DNA from: an uncultured Sulfitobacter sp.
GTDB taxonomy: Bacteria > Pseudomonadota > Alphaproteobacteria > Rhodobacterales > Rhodobacteraceae
NCBI RefSeq assembly: GCF_947500075.1
Contig: NZ_CANMQS010000002.1
Location: forward strand, 186,001-250,000
Direction of reading: 5' to 3'
Length of the DNA: 64,000 bases
The position numbers were made by a program, and so were the translations under genes. This document shows positions 17,811 through 27,022 of the stretch, one piece after another. The notes beneath the pieces are model-generated. The model searched no databases and had not been told where the DNA came from. It worked only from the letters and a program-made list of their open reading frames with translations. Position 1 is the first letter of the stretch; every line of letters begins with the position of its first letter.

Positions 17811-19283
17811 TTGGCGCAAGACACATTCGACTACGATCTATTTGTGATTGGCGGCGGCTCCGGCGGCGTGCGTGCGGCGCGGGTCGCTGCGGGGGAGTAT
17901 GGGGCAAAGGTCGCGCTGGCCGAAGATGACCGCTATGGCGGCACATGTGTGATCCGGGGATGTGTTCCGAAAAAGCTGATGGTCTTCGCCTCCGGCTACG
18001 CCGAGGTTGTGGAGGAAGCGCGCGCCTATGGCTGGGACCTGAAAGACGGCCCCTTTGATTGGGACGCTTTCCGTGGGCGCATGAACGCAGAGCTGGACCG
18101 CCTTGAAGGGGTTTATCGCAAGCTGCTGTCGGGCTCGGATGTGGAGACGTTTGACCTGCGCGCCACGGTCAAAGACGCCCATACCGTCGCGCTGTCGGAT
18201 GGGACAACAAAGACCGCCAAGCATATCCTTGTCGCGACGGGCGGCTACCCGGTGCGTCCGGACATTCCCAATGCCGATCTTGGCATCGTGTCGGATGACA
18301 TCTTCCACCTCGACACACTGCCAAAGTCGATCCTGATCATCGGCGGCGGCTACATCGCCTGTGAGTTCGCGTGTATTTTCAATGGCCTTGGTGTCGAGGT
18401 GACGCAATACTACCGCGGTGCACAGGTGCTGCGGGGCTTTGATGAGGAAGCGCGCGGGCTGGTTGCGGAAAGCATGCGGGAGAACGGCGTGAACCTGCAT
18501 CTGGGCACCAACATCCTTGAGATGGCTCCCGCCGCGTCCCATGAGGAGGGTCCAAGCCCGACCGGATCGGACGCCTCCATGGGCGCCACCGCGCAGGATG
18601 CGCTGGCGCTGCGCGCACAGACAGGCAGCAAGGGCGCCTCCGGGCCGATCTGGGTCAAGTCCACCACCGGCGCTGAGCAGGTCTTTGACATGGTGCTGTT
18701 TGCCACCGGGCGGGACCCGTCGACCCGCAACATGGGGCTGGAGGAAGCGGGTGTCGCTTTGGGCAGGCGCGGGGAGGTTGTGGTGAATGAATATTCACAG
18801 ACCGCCGTGCCGTCGATCTACGCTATTGGTGATGTGACCAACCGCGTGGCGTTGACACCTGTGGCGATCCGCGAGGGGATGGCGTTCGTGCAGACGGTCT
18901 TTGGTGGAACACCCACAGCCGTTGACCATGACCTGATCCCGTCGGCGATTTTCACCCAGCCCGAAATGGGCACCGTGGGCCTGAGCGAGGAAGATGCCCG
19001 CGCCCAGGAGGAGGTTGAGATCTACTGCACCTCCTTCCGCCCGATGCAGACCGCCTTTGCCGACAAACCCAACCGGGTGTTGATGAAGCTCGTCGTGTCC
19101 AAGGCCACGCGGGTCGTGCTGGGCTGTCACATCGTCGCACCTGCGGCGGGGGAATTGATCCAGATGGTGGGGATCGCGGTCAAGGCAGGGCTGACAAAAG
19201 AACAATTCGACATGACATGTGCGGTGCATCCGACCATGTCCGAAGAACTCGTGACCATGCGCAATCCGATGCGTTCGGCTTGA
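17811..19283 (+). CDS. gor: Glutathione-disulfide reductase
   Basis: A 490-residue NADPH- and FAD-dependent disulfide reductase. The FAD motif GGGSGGVRAARVAA is near residue 14, the redox-active disulfide CVIRGCVPKK near 47, the second nucleotide site IIGGGYIACEF near 177, GDVTNRVALTPVAI near 340, and the C-terminal catalytic HPTMSEE. The start is TTG at 17811 behind GGAGA. Between LGTNILEM and IWVKSTTG there is an extra stretch of about 40 residues (APAASHEEGPSPTGSDASM onward) that normal 450-residue homologues lack and that is encoded by a strong palindrome. It keeps the cellular glutathione pool reduced. Confidence 0.93.
   Translation: MAQDTFDYDLFVIGGGSGGVRAARVAAGEYGAKVALAEDDRYGGTCVIRGCVPKKLMVFASGYAEVVEEARAYGWDLKDGPFDWDAFRGRMNAELDRLEGVYRKLLSGSDVETFDLRATVKDAHTVALSDGTTKTAKHILVATGGYPVRPDIPNADLGIVSDDIFHLDTLPKSILIIGGGYIACEFACIFNGLGVEVTQYYRGAQVLRGFDEEARGLVAESMRENGVNLHLGTNILEMAPAASHEEGPSPTGSDASMGATAQDALALRAQTGSKGASGPIWVKSTTGAEQVFDMVLFATGRDPSTRNMGLEEAGVALGRRGEVVVNEYSQTAVPSIYAIGDVTNRVALTPVAIREGMAFVQTVFGGTPTAVDHDLIPSAIFTQPEMGTVGLSEEDARAQEEVEIYCTSFRPMQTAFADKPNRVLMKLVVSKATRVVLGCHIVAPAAGELIQMVGIAVKAGLTKEQFDMTCAVHPTMSEELVTMRNPMRSA
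18538..18583 (+). repeat. Palindromic element inside gor coding sequence
   Basis: CCCAT..GGAGG.GTCC pairs with GGAC.CCTCC.ATGGG around a 15-base loop, giving 14 paired bases interrupted only by small bulges. It falls exactly in the in-frame stretch that is extra relative to usual glutathione reductases, as expected of a palindromic element inserted into a gene. Confidence 0.55.
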
Positions 19284-19356
19284 TTTTCATCGGATACTGC
19301 ACATTTCTGATAGGACGCGCCGCGCAATGCGGCACATGAAGGGAATATAGGACAAT

Positions 19357-20577
19357 ATGGCTGGTAACACAGGCGGCCCCTGGGGAGGGGGCGGAGGCAA
19401 CAAAGGTGGCGATGGTGACCGCAACAATGGTGGCGGTGGCGACCGTGGGAGCAACGGCGGCGGGCGTGGTCCCGGCGGCGAAAAGCCCCAGATCCCCGAG
19501 ATCGACGAACTGGTCAAGAAAGGCCAGGAGCAGCTGCGCGTCCTGATGGGCGGCGGTGGCGGAAATCGCCCCAACGGGACAGGCGGTGGCGGTGGCGGCG
19601 GTGGTCCGTTGCTGACTCGCGGTACTGTGGGCCTGGGTGTCTTGGTTGCCGCGGCAGCCTGGCTCTTTGCCAGCATCTACACCGTGCGCCCGGAACAGCA
19701 GTCCATTGAACTGTTTCTGGGGGAATTCTCCTCCATCGGCACCGAAGGTCTGAACTTTGCACCTTGGCCCGTGGTGACCGCAGAAGTCTTCGACGTGACC
19801 ACCAACCGCACCGAAGAGATCGGCGTGGGGCGGGGCACCTCTGACAACGATGGCTTGATGCTGACCACGGACGAAAACATCGTCGACATCGATTTTCAGG
19901 TGGTCTGGAACATCAAGAACGCGAAGGATTTCAAATTCTCGCTGCGCGATCCTGATGCTTCTGTCCGGGCGATTTCTGAATCCGCCATGCGCGAAGTCAT
20001 TGCACAGTCCGAACTGGCCCCGATCCTGAACCGGGACCGTGGTGCTGTGGCCGACCGGGTCAAGGAACTGATCCAGCTGACCCTTGATAACCGCAATACC
20101 GGCATCAACGTGCTGCGTGTTAACGTGAACAAGGTGGACCCGCCCAGCCAGTCTGTGGTCGTTACCAACGCCGATGGCACCACCAGCCAGGCTTCTGTTG
20201 TGGACGCCTTCCGCGACGTTCAGGCAGCGGAACAGGAACGCGACCGGGTGGAGCGTCAGGCGGATGCCTATGCCAACCGGCGCACCGCTGAAGCACGGGG
20301 TGAAAGCGCGCAATTGCTGGAAGCCGCCGAAGGCTATCGCGCCCGTGTCGTCAATGACGCCATCGGTGAGGCAAGCCGGTTCACGGCTGTTCTGGCGGAA
20401 TACGAGCAGGCCCCCGAAGTGACGCGCAAACGTCTCTATCTCGAAACAATGCAGAAGGTGCTGGGCGACGTGGACAAGATCATCCTCGAAGGCGGCACCG
20501 GTGGCGGCGCGGCGCAGGGCGTTGTGCCCTATCTGCCGCTCAATGAACTGCGACGCAGCAGCGGAGGGTCGAACTGA
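19357..20577 (+). CDS. hflK: FtsH protease modulator HflK
   Basis: A 406-residue membrane protein of the SPFH/band 7 family. A long glycine- and asparagine-rich N-terminal arm (residues 1-85, for example GGGGGNRPNGTGGGGGGGG) precedes the single transmembrane helix GLGVLVAAAAWLFASIY, then the SPFH domain, and a coiled-coil end (QAAEQERDRVERQADAYANRRTAEARGE). With HflC it surrounds FtsH in the inner membrane and restrains its proteolysis. Its stop overlaps the hflC start by one base. Confidence 0.93.
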   Translation: MAGNTGGPWGGGGGNKGGDGDRNNGGGGDRGSNGGGRGPGGEKPQIPEIDELVKKGQEQLRVLMGGGGGNRPNGTGGGGGGGGPLLTRGTVGLGVLVAAAAWLFASIYTVRPEQQSIELFLGEFSSIGTEGLNFAPWPVVTAEVFDVTTNRTEEIGVGRGTSDNDGLMLTTDENIVDIDFQVVWNIKNAKDFKFSLRDPDASVRAISESAMREVIAQSELAPILNRDRGAVADRVKELIQLTLDNRNTGINVLRVNVNKVDPPSQSVVVTNADGTTSQASVVDAFRDVQAAEQERDRVERQADAYANRRTAEARGESAQLLEAAEGYRARVVNDAIGEASRFTAVLAEYEQAPEVTRKRLYLETMQKVLGDVDKIILEGGTGGGAAQGVVPYLPLNELRRSSGGSN

Positions 20578-21476
20578 TGCGGAAAACAGGTTTTCTCATT
20601 CCCATCCTGGTCATCATCATCGCTGGCCTGATGTCCTCGATCTTTATCGTGGACGAACGTGAAAAGGTTCTTGTGCTGCGATTTGGCCAGATCAAACAGA
20701 CCGTGACGGAACCCGGCATCGGCTTCAAACTGTCGGTCTTTGACGAGGTGGTCCGGTTCGAGGACCGTATCCTCTCGCTCGAAACCGAGCTGATCGAAGT
20801 CACACCTGCCGATGACCGCCGTCTGGAAATTGACGCCTTCGTGCTCTACCGGATTGACGACATCGTGCAGTACCGTCAGGCGATTGGTGTGGGCGGCGAA
20901 CGTCAGGCGCGCAGCGACCTCAGTGGTATTCTGGAATCCCAGATCCGCGCCGTTCTGGGTTCGCAGGGTGTGACCTCCAACACGATCCTGTCCCCCGAAC
21001 GCTCTGCCCTGATGGACCAGATCCGCGAACGGTCTGACCGTCGGGCACAGGCGCTGGGCCTCAAGGTGGTGGACGTGCGCCTGCGCCAGACCAACCTGCC
21101 GGAGCAGAACTTTGACGCGACCCTTCAGCGGATGATCGCGGAACGGGACCGGGAAGCGACAGATGAACGCGCCCGTGGTTCAGAAGCCGCGCAGCGTGTG
21201 ACGGCTCTTGCGGATCGTACCTACGAAGAGATCCTGTCAGAGGCGCGCCGGGATGCCCGGATCATCGAAGGTGAGGCAGACGCGGAACGGAACCGCATCT
21301 TTGCCGAAGCCTACAGCCGCAATCAGGAGTTCTTTGAGTTCTATCGTTCGCTGACAGCATATGAGGAGGCCCTGAAAGGGTCCAACTCCACCATGGTGAT
21401 GTCGCCGGATTCGGAGTTCTTCAACTACCTGCGCTCAGATCAGGGCAGCCGGTCTGAGGAAGGCGAACGTCCGTGA
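20577..21476 (+). CDS. hflC: FtsH protease modulator HflC
   Basis: A 299-residue SPFH-domain protein with an N-terminal membrane anchor (GFLIPILVIIIAGLMSSIFIV, residues 5-25). The SPFH region includes VLVLRFGQIKQTVTEPGIGFKL and the helical end DAERNRIFAEAYSRNQEFFEFYRSL, which matches HflC proteins. It partners HflK around FtsH. The gene overlaps hflK upstream and the DUF2065 gene downstream (GTGA), so the three are co-translated. Confidence 0.93.
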   Translation: MRKTGFLIPILVIIIAGLMSSIFIVDEREKVLVLRFGQIKQTVTEPGIGFKLSVFDEVVRFEDRILSLETELIEVTPADDRRLEIDAFVLYRIDDIVQYRQAIGVGGERQARSDLSGILESQIRAVLGSQGVTSNTILSPERSALMDQIRERSDRRAQALGLKVVDVRLRQTNLPEQNFDATLQRMIAERDREATDERARGSEAAQRVTALADRTYEEILSEARRDARIIEGEADAERNRIFAEAYSRNQEFFEFYRSLTAYEEALKGSNSTMVMSPDSEFFNYLRSDQGSRSEEGERP

Positions 21477-21667
21477 GCGTTCTGCTGCTGGCCCTCGGGT
21501 TGGTGATGATTTTCGAGGGGCTGGTGTACGCACTGGCCCCTTCGCTTTTGGAACGCATGCTGGAAATGCTGCGCCAGATGCCGACAGAGGCGGTCCGCCA
21601 GATCGGTGGCATCGTGGTGGTGGTGGGCGTCGCTTTTGTCTGGCTGGCATTCCAGATCGGGTTCTGA
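21473..21667 (+). CDS. DUF2065 small membrane protein
   Basis: A 64-residue protein made of two hydrophobic helices (SVLLLALGLVMIFEGLVYALAP and IGGIVVVVGVAFVWLAFQIGF) joined by a short amphipathic loop, the DUF2065 (YjeT-like) pattern. The GTG start overlaps the hflC stop. This family sits after hflKC in many proteobacteria, which suggests a link with membrane protein quality control, but its function is not established. Confidence 0.85.
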   Translation: MSVLLLALGLVMIFEGLVYALAPSLLERMLEMLRQMPTEAVRQIGGIVVVVGVAFVWLAFQIGF

Positions 21668-21745
21668 GCGCCGCCAGAGCAATAATTGTTGCAAGAAACA
21701 GCCCTGCCGTATCGCTTTTGTGAAGGCGGGCAGTGCCCACCGTGG

Positions 21746-21773
21746 CTTGAAAACGCCCATTCTGGCCACATCT
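21746..21773 (+). promoter_or_regulatory. Candidate sigma-32 (heat shock) promoter for degP
   Basis: CTTGAA, 14 bases, then CCACATCT closely follows the RpoH consensus (CTTGAA-N13-17-CCCCATNT). It lies about 90 bases before the degP start, consistent with heat-shock control of a periplasmic protease. Confidence 0.5.
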
Positions 21774-21863
21774 TTGGTGTTGCGGCAGACACGGCCAACA
21801 GGCACTCTGCCTCCCAAGAGGTTCAGAGCGTAAGCTCCAAGACGACAAAGCAGGAGACGACCC

Positions 21864-23357
21864 ATGCAGTCACCGGTCAAACCGGCAGTGGCACAGACCG
21901 CTGCCCGTCCGACAACAAACAGATCCGTTTATCAAGCCCTTGCACTGATGGTGCTGGCAGCAACCTTTGTGGTTTTGCAAGCGGTGGCATCATGGGCGAA
22001 GCCCGAAAGTCTGGCCCCCCTGGCTGAGCAGATCAGCCCCTCGGTGGTCAACATCACCACCTCCACGGTGGTCGAAGGGCGCACCGGCCCGCAGGGCATC
22101 GTGCCCGAAGGCTCTCCTTTTGAGGATTTCTTTCGCGAATTTCAGGACCGCAACAACAACGGTCAGGGCAATCGCCCGCGTCGGTCGTCTGCACTGGGGT
22201 CGGGTTTTGTGATTTCCGAAGACGGCTATGTGGTGACCAACAACCACGTCATCGAAGGCGCGGATGAGATCACCATCGAATTCTTCTCTGGTGAGGAACT
22301 CGAAGCCAAGGTGATCGGTACCGATCCCAACACCGACATCGCGCTGTTGAAAGTCGAAGCCGACAAGCCACTGCCATTTGTGACTTTCGGCGACAGCAAC
22401 ACCGCCCGTGTGGGCGACTGGGTCATCGCCATGGGCAACCCGCTGGGGCAGGGGTTTTCGGTTTCCGCAGGCATCGTGTCTGCGCGCAACCGGGCGTTGT
22501 CGGGCACCTATGACGACTACATTCAGACCGATGCTGCCATCAACCGCGGCAACTCGGGCGGGCCGCTTTTTAACATGGATGGTGACGTGATCGGCGTGAA
22601 CACCGCGATCCTGTCGCCCAACGGCGGTTCCATCGGCATCGGCTTTTCCATGGCCTCCAACGTGGTGACCCGCGTGGTCGACCAGTTGAAGGAATTCGGC
22701 GAAACGCGGCGCGGCTGGCTGGGTGTGCGCATCCAGGACGTGACCGATGACATCGCCGAAGGTCTGGGGCTGGAGAAAGCCGCAGGCGCGCTGATCACCG
22801 ACGTGCCGGATGGTCCGGCCAAGGACGCCGGTCTGGAAACCGGCGACGTGATCCTGTCCTTTGACGGCGTCGATGTGGCCGACACACGCGGTCTTGTCCG
22901 TCAGGTTGGCAACTCCGCTGTGGGCGCTTCCGTGCGGGTGACCGTCCTGCGCGAGGGCAAGAGCCAGACGATCAAGGTTGTGCTGGGCCGCCGCGAAGAC
23001 GCCAATGGCGCAACACCCGCCGCACAAACCACCCCGGATGAGCCCGAGGCACCTGCAACCGCCACCATGATGGGCCTGACGCTGACACCGCTCACGGATG
23101 AAATCCGCGAAGAACTGGGGGCGGATGCCGGTATGGCCGGTCTTGCCGTGACAGACATCGACGAGACTTCTGAAGCCTTTGAAAAAGGTCTCCGGGTGGG
23201 TGATATCATCACCGAGGCAGGTCAGCAGAAAGTGGCAAGCATCGCCAACCTCGAAGAGCGGATCAAAGCTGCGAAGGACGCAGGGCGCAAATCTCTGTTG
23301 CTGCTAGTGCGCCGCGCAGGCGACCCCCGCTTTGTGGCGCTCAGCCTGCCGGAGTAA
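21864..23357 (+). CDS. degP: Do-family periplasmic serine endoprotease
   Basis: A 497-residue DegP/DegQ/MucD-type protease. A long N-terminal signal anchor (ALALMVLAATFVVLQAVASWAKP) leads into the trypsin-like domain with the catalytic triad visible: His in VVTNNHVIEGA, Asp in NTDIALLKV and Ser in INRGNSGGPLFN. Two PDZ domains follow (GWLGVRIQDV and a second around MMGLTLTPLTDEIRE). It degrades or refolds damaged envelope proteins. It lies downstream of hflKC with a 196-base gap holding a sigma-32-like promoter, and ends at a strong terminator. Confidence 0.93.
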   Translation: MQSPVKPAVAQTAARPTTNRSVYQALALMVLAATFVVLQAVASWAKPESLAPLAEQISPSVVNITTSTVVEGRTGPQGIVPEGSPFEDFFREFQDRNNNGQGNRPRRSSALGSGFVISEDGYVVTNNHVIEGADEITIEFFSGEELEAKVIGTDPNTDIALLKVEADKPLPFVTFGDSNTARVGDWVIAMGNPLGQGFSVSAGIVSARNRALSGTYDDYIQTDAAINRGNSGGPLFNMDGDVIGVNTAILSPNGGSIGIGFSMASNVVTRVVDQLKEFGETRRGWLGVRIQDVTDDIAEGLGLEKAAGALITDVPDGPAKDAGLETGDVILSFDGVDVADTRGLVRQVGNSAVGASVRVTVLREGKSQTIKVVLGRREDANGATPAAQTTPDEPEAPATATMMGLTLTPLTDEIREELGADAGMAGLAVTDIDETSEAFEKGLRVGDIITEAGQQKVASIANLEERIKAAKDAGRKSLLLLVRRAGDPRFVALSLPE

Positions 23358-23381
23358 TCCGAGACCTTTGACAACCACCAG

Positions 23382-23408
23382 AAGGGCGCCCCGCAGGCGC
23401 CCTTTTTT
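23382..23408 (+). terminator. Rho-independent terminator after degP
   Basis: AAGGGCGCC pairs perfectly with GGCGCCCTT around CCGCA, and the stem runs into six T residues. It ends the degP transcript and separates it from the convergent lipoprotein gene. Confidence 0.9.
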
Positions 23409-23414
23409 GTGGCA

Positions 23415-23981
23415 CTACTCTGCCACCAGTTCGACGGCTACCAATCCCAATTGCCGCGCCGTGGCCAGCGACAGCACGCCGGAGGGCAAGCCCTCGCTCG
23501 ATTGCAACTGTAACACCGCGGCCCGCGTCGCGGCATCCATCTGGCCGGTGACAGGACCGGCGTAGAAGCCGCGCACCGCCAAGGCCCGCTGCAAGGTTTC
23601 CACAAAGGCGGGCGTCATCACTTCGGGGCAAGGGGTTTCGAACCAATTGTCCCGACGCGGCGTGACGATCTGCTCCCGCACCTCGTTGCGAAAGACCGGC
23701 AGCTTGGTGATCGTGCCATCCACGCTCACCTCTGCCGGGCTGACCTGCACCTGCTCGCGCACCTGCTCCACCACCGCAGGGCTGACGGTGCGGCCCCAGC
23801 AGCTGCCCGGTGCCGCCCCGTCAGGGCCATTGCGCGTGGCTTCCAGCACACCGGGTTCGGGGGCCTCCACCGCGGGAGCTTCCGTCTCACACCCGGCCAG
23901 CACCCCCAGCCCGAACGCCAGGATCACAGCCTTGGGCCGTGCGAATGTCATGGATGCCTGTGTCATGGCCCAATGCCTCAT
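23415..23981 (-). CDS. Lipoprotein with C-terminal peptidoglycan-binding domain
   Basis: A 188-residue protein with a lipoprotein signal (AVILAFGLGVLAGC, lipobox LAGC near residue 30). The last 60 residues read FVETLQRALAVRGFYAGPVTGQMDAATRAAVLQLQ, a PG_binding_1 repeat. The region between holds two cysteines (GSCWGR and TPCPEV) that could form a disulfide. Three in-frame ATGs are possible; the outermost has AAAAGGCAG upstream and is used here. It is probably an outer-membrane or envelope lipoprotein touching the cell wall. Its function is otherwise unknown. Confidence 0.78.
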   Translation of the reverse strand: MRHWAMTQASMTFARPKAVILAFGLGVLAGCETEAPAVEAPEPGVLEATRNGPDGAAPGSCWGRTVSPAVVEQVREQVQVSPAEVSVDGTITKLPVFRNEVREQIVTPRRDNWFETPCPEVMTPAFVETLQRALAVRGFYAGPVTGQMDAATRAAVLQLQSSEGLPSGVLSLATARQLGLVAVELVAE

Positions 23982-24006
23982 GGGTCTGCCTTTTGCGCCA
24001 GCCTAA

Positions 24007-24467
<461 letters not shown>

Positions 24468-24468
<1 letters not shown>

Positions 24469-25175
24469 TGCGCCTCTGGGCGGCGGTGACATGGCTTGCG
24501 CTGGGCACTTTCGGGGCCACGGCGCAGACCATCACCGACGCCCGGTTCACAGGGCCAACAGATCGCTATGCCCACGGCATTCTTGGCGATGCCATCGAAT
24601 GGGGCACGCTTGAGATCGACGTCGCCCGCGACGGGGAAACCCGGACCCTGCGCATCGACCTGCCCGAAGATCATGTATTTGAGGATGTTGCCCCCCGCCT
24701 GTGGGACCTGACCGGCGACGGATCGCCCGAGGTCGTCGTGGTCGAAACGGACGTCTATCAGGGCGGCGCGCTTGCCGTTTATGGCGCCACCGGCAAACTG
24801 GATGAGACACCCCACATCGGCCAGCGCAACCGCTGGCTTGCGCCCATCGGGGCGGCGGACCTGGACGGGGACGGTGTGATCGAAGTGGCCTATATCGACC
24901 GCCCACACCTCGCCAGGACACTGCGGGTCTGGCGCTTTGAGGGTGGCAGGCTGCGCCATGCCGCCGCGCTGGGCGGGCTGACCAATCACCGCATCGGGGA
25001 ACGTGACATCGCGGGCGGCATCCGCAGCTGTGCAGGCGCGCCTGAAATGATCCTCGCCACCGCCGATTGGGCGCGTCTCGTGGCCGTGACTTTCGACGGG
25101 GAGGCGTTCAAAGTCACCGACATCGGACCCCACCAGAACCGCCAGAGCTTCGCAAAGGCGCTTGCCTGCAAATGA
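24468..25175 (+). CDS. Secreted integrin-like (FG-GAP/VCBS) repeat protein
   Basis: A 235-residue protein with a signal peptide (MRLWAAVTWLALGTFGATAQ). Two FG-GAP-like blades are visible: LWDLTGDGSPEVVVVETD near residue 79 and AADLDGDGVIEVAYID near 130, each with the D-x-D/T-G-D-G calcium loop. It is exported and probably forms a partial beta-propeller. It is coupled with the ferredoxin upstream and the small Cys-rich secreted protein downstream by overlapping stop/start codons. Function unknown. Confidence 0.75.
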
Positions 25176-25561
25176 TCCGCGCGCTCTGCCTGATCCTTGC
25201 GCTGGCCCGTGCGGCTGAGGCGCAGGAACAAATCACCCCCGACGCTTTCCTCGACCGTGCCGATCAACGCACCCTGACGTTTGAGCTTTACCCCTATGGC
25301 GGCGTTGTCGGCGTGGAACAATTCCTCAGCCGCGCGCGCACGGTCTGGGCAACGCCGGATGGCACCTGCACCTACGGCAGGATCGAAGTGCGCGGGCCGC
25401 AGGTCTGTTTCATCTACGAAGACCTGCCCACACCCGAACACTGCTGGGTGCCCTATGATCAGCAGGGCCTGACCGTGCTGATCTCCCCCCAATTCAACAT
25501 TCAAAAGGTCACGGAGGTCAGCCGCCAACCGGTCATCTGTGAAGACGCGCCGCTTTCGTGA
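25172..25561 (+). CDS. Small secreted protein, paralogue of the protein at 28703-29104
   Basis: A 129-residue exported protein with a signal peptide (MIRALCLILALARAAEAQ). The start is the ATG at 25172 that overlaps the previous stop (ATGA), not the longer tracked start. Signature: FLSRARTVWATPDGTCTYGRIEVRGPQVCFIYEDLPTPEHCW, with four cysteines including one near the end (VICEDA). The minus-strand protein at 28703-29104 shares the same spacing and the CF-YED-P-P-CW core. Family function is unknown; conserved cysteines and tryptophans suggest a disulfide-stabilised periplasmic fold. Confidence 0.72.
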   Translation: MIRALCLILALARAAEAQEQITPDAFLDRADQRTLTFELYPYGGVVGVEQFLSRARTVWATPDGTCTYGRIEVRGPQVCFIYEDLPTPEHCWVPYDQQGLTVLISPQFNIQKVTEVSRQPVICEDAPLS

Positions 25562-25628
25562 ACGGACCCTCCGGCCCGTGGGAGCACCGCCGCCCCCTCT
25601 CTTTTTGGCCCTAGAGCAGCCGCAGGCC

Positions 25629-25657
25629 TTGAAATTTTCTTCTTCAGAAAATTTCAA
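25629..25657. terminator. AT-rich hairpin between convergent genes (possible bidirectional terminator)
   Basis: TTGAAATTTTC pairs perfectly with GAAAATTTCAA (11 bp) around a 7-base loop. It lies between the stop of the small secreted protein gene and the stop of purD, where a two-way terminator would be expected, but no extended T-run follows the stem. Confidence 0.5.
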
Positions 25658-25691
25658 CCCGCCACACCAGCCCTGCAGGATACATCTGCGC

Positions 25692-26954
25692 TCAAAGCGC
25701 CCGCCACCCGATGTCACGCCTGCAAAATCCATCCGCCCAGTCGATCTGGTCGACCATCGCATAGGCCCGTGCCTGCGCCTCTGCCAGCGACGCCCCCCGT
25801 GCGGTGACGTTCAACACCCGCCCCCCCGTGGCCACGATATCCCCGCCGGATCGCCCCGTGCCTGCGTGAAACACCATGTTGGCGCTGTCTTCCGGCACGG
25901 CATCCAGCCCACCAATGACGCTGCCCTTGGCGTAACTGCCCGGATAGCCATTGGCCGCCATCACCACGCTGATCGCATGATCTTCCGCCCAGTTCACCTG
26001 CATCTCGGCCAACCGGCCTTCCGCACAGGCCTGCATCAGGTCAAAGGCCTGCGCGCCCAGCCGCATCATCAACACCTGACACTCCGGATCCCCAAAGCGC
26101 ACGTTGTATTCCACCAGGCGCGGAGCGCCGTCCTTGATCATCAATCCAACGTACAGAACCCCCTGATAGGGCATCCCCCGCCGCGCCATCTCTGCCATGG
26201 TGGGCCGCACGATTTCCGCCAGAGCGCGCTCTGCAATTGCGTCGCTCAAGACGGGCGCGGGGGAATACGCCCCCATGCCGCCCGTGTTTGGCCCGGTATC
26301 CCCGTCCCCCACACGCTTGTGGTCCTGCGCCGTGCCAATCGGCAGCACATCCTCCCCATCGCAGAGCACAAAGAATGACGCCTCCTCGCCTTCCATGAAT
26401 TCCTCGATCACCACCTCTGCGCCCGCATCGCCAAAAGCGCCGTCAAACATGGTCTCAACCGCCGCCTGCGCTTCCGCATCCGTCATCGCAATGATCACGC
26501 CTTTGCCTGCTGCCAGCCCATCGGCCTTGATCACAATCGGCGCGCCTTGCGCGGCCACATAAGCCAAAGCCGATGCCGCATCGGTGAAATGACCATAGGC
26601 CGCCGTCGGCGCCTGTGCAGCATCGCAGATCTCTTTGGTGAAGGCCTTGGAGGCCTCCAACTGCGCCGCCGCCGCCGAGGGCCCGAAGACCTTGAACCCG
26701 GCGTTGCGCAGATCATCGGCCACACCCGCGGCCAGCGGCGCCTCCGGCCCTATGATCACAAAATCAATGCTGCGTTCCTCGCAGAAACTCACCACCGCAA
26801 TGCCGTTGAGAATGTCCAGATCCGCACAATCCGCAATCGCTGCAATCCCGGCATTGCCCGGTGCCACCACCAGACGGTCGCACTTGGGGTTCTGCATCAC
26901 CGCCCAGGCCAGCGCATGTTCGCGTCCACCACTGCCTAAAATGAGGATGTTCAT
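25692..26954 (-). CDS. purD: Phosphoribosylamine--glycine ligase
   Basis: A 420-residue ATP-grasp enzyme of purine synthesis, joining glycine to phosphoribosylamine. The N-terminus [18 protein letters not shown] is diagnostic; ATP-grasp features include [17 protein letters not shown] near residue 137, and [25 protein letters not shown] near 225, and [14 protein letters not shown] near 288. Length is standard. It is divergent from xseA (starts about 70 bases apart) and converges with the small secreted protein gene. Confidence 0.96.
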   Translation of the reverse strand: MNILILGSGGREHALAWAVMQNPKCDRLVVAPGNAGIAAIADCADLDILNGIAVVSFCEERSIDFVIIGPEAPLAAGVADDLRNAGFKVFGPSAAAAQLEASKAFTKEICDAAQAPTAAYGHFTDAASALAYVAAQGAPIVIKADGLAAGKGVIIAMTDAEAQAAVETMFDGAFGDAGAEVVIEEFMEGEEASFFVLCDGEDVLPIGTAQDHKRVGDGDTGPNTGGMGAYSPAPVLSDAIAERALAEIVRPTMAEMARRGMPYQGVLYVGLMIKDGAPRLVEYNVRFGDPECQVLMMRLGAQAFDLMQACAEGRLAEMQVNWAEDHAISVVMAANGYPGSYAKGSVIGGLDAVPEDSANMVFHAGTGRSGGDIVATGGRVLNVTARGASLAEAQARAYAMVDQIDWADGFCRRDIGWRAL

Positions 26955-27022
26955 CGCGCTCTCCCTTGGCCTTCAATGCCCCGCGTTCTAAGCTGGCACA
27001 ACGCCAGATACAAGGACGCCCC

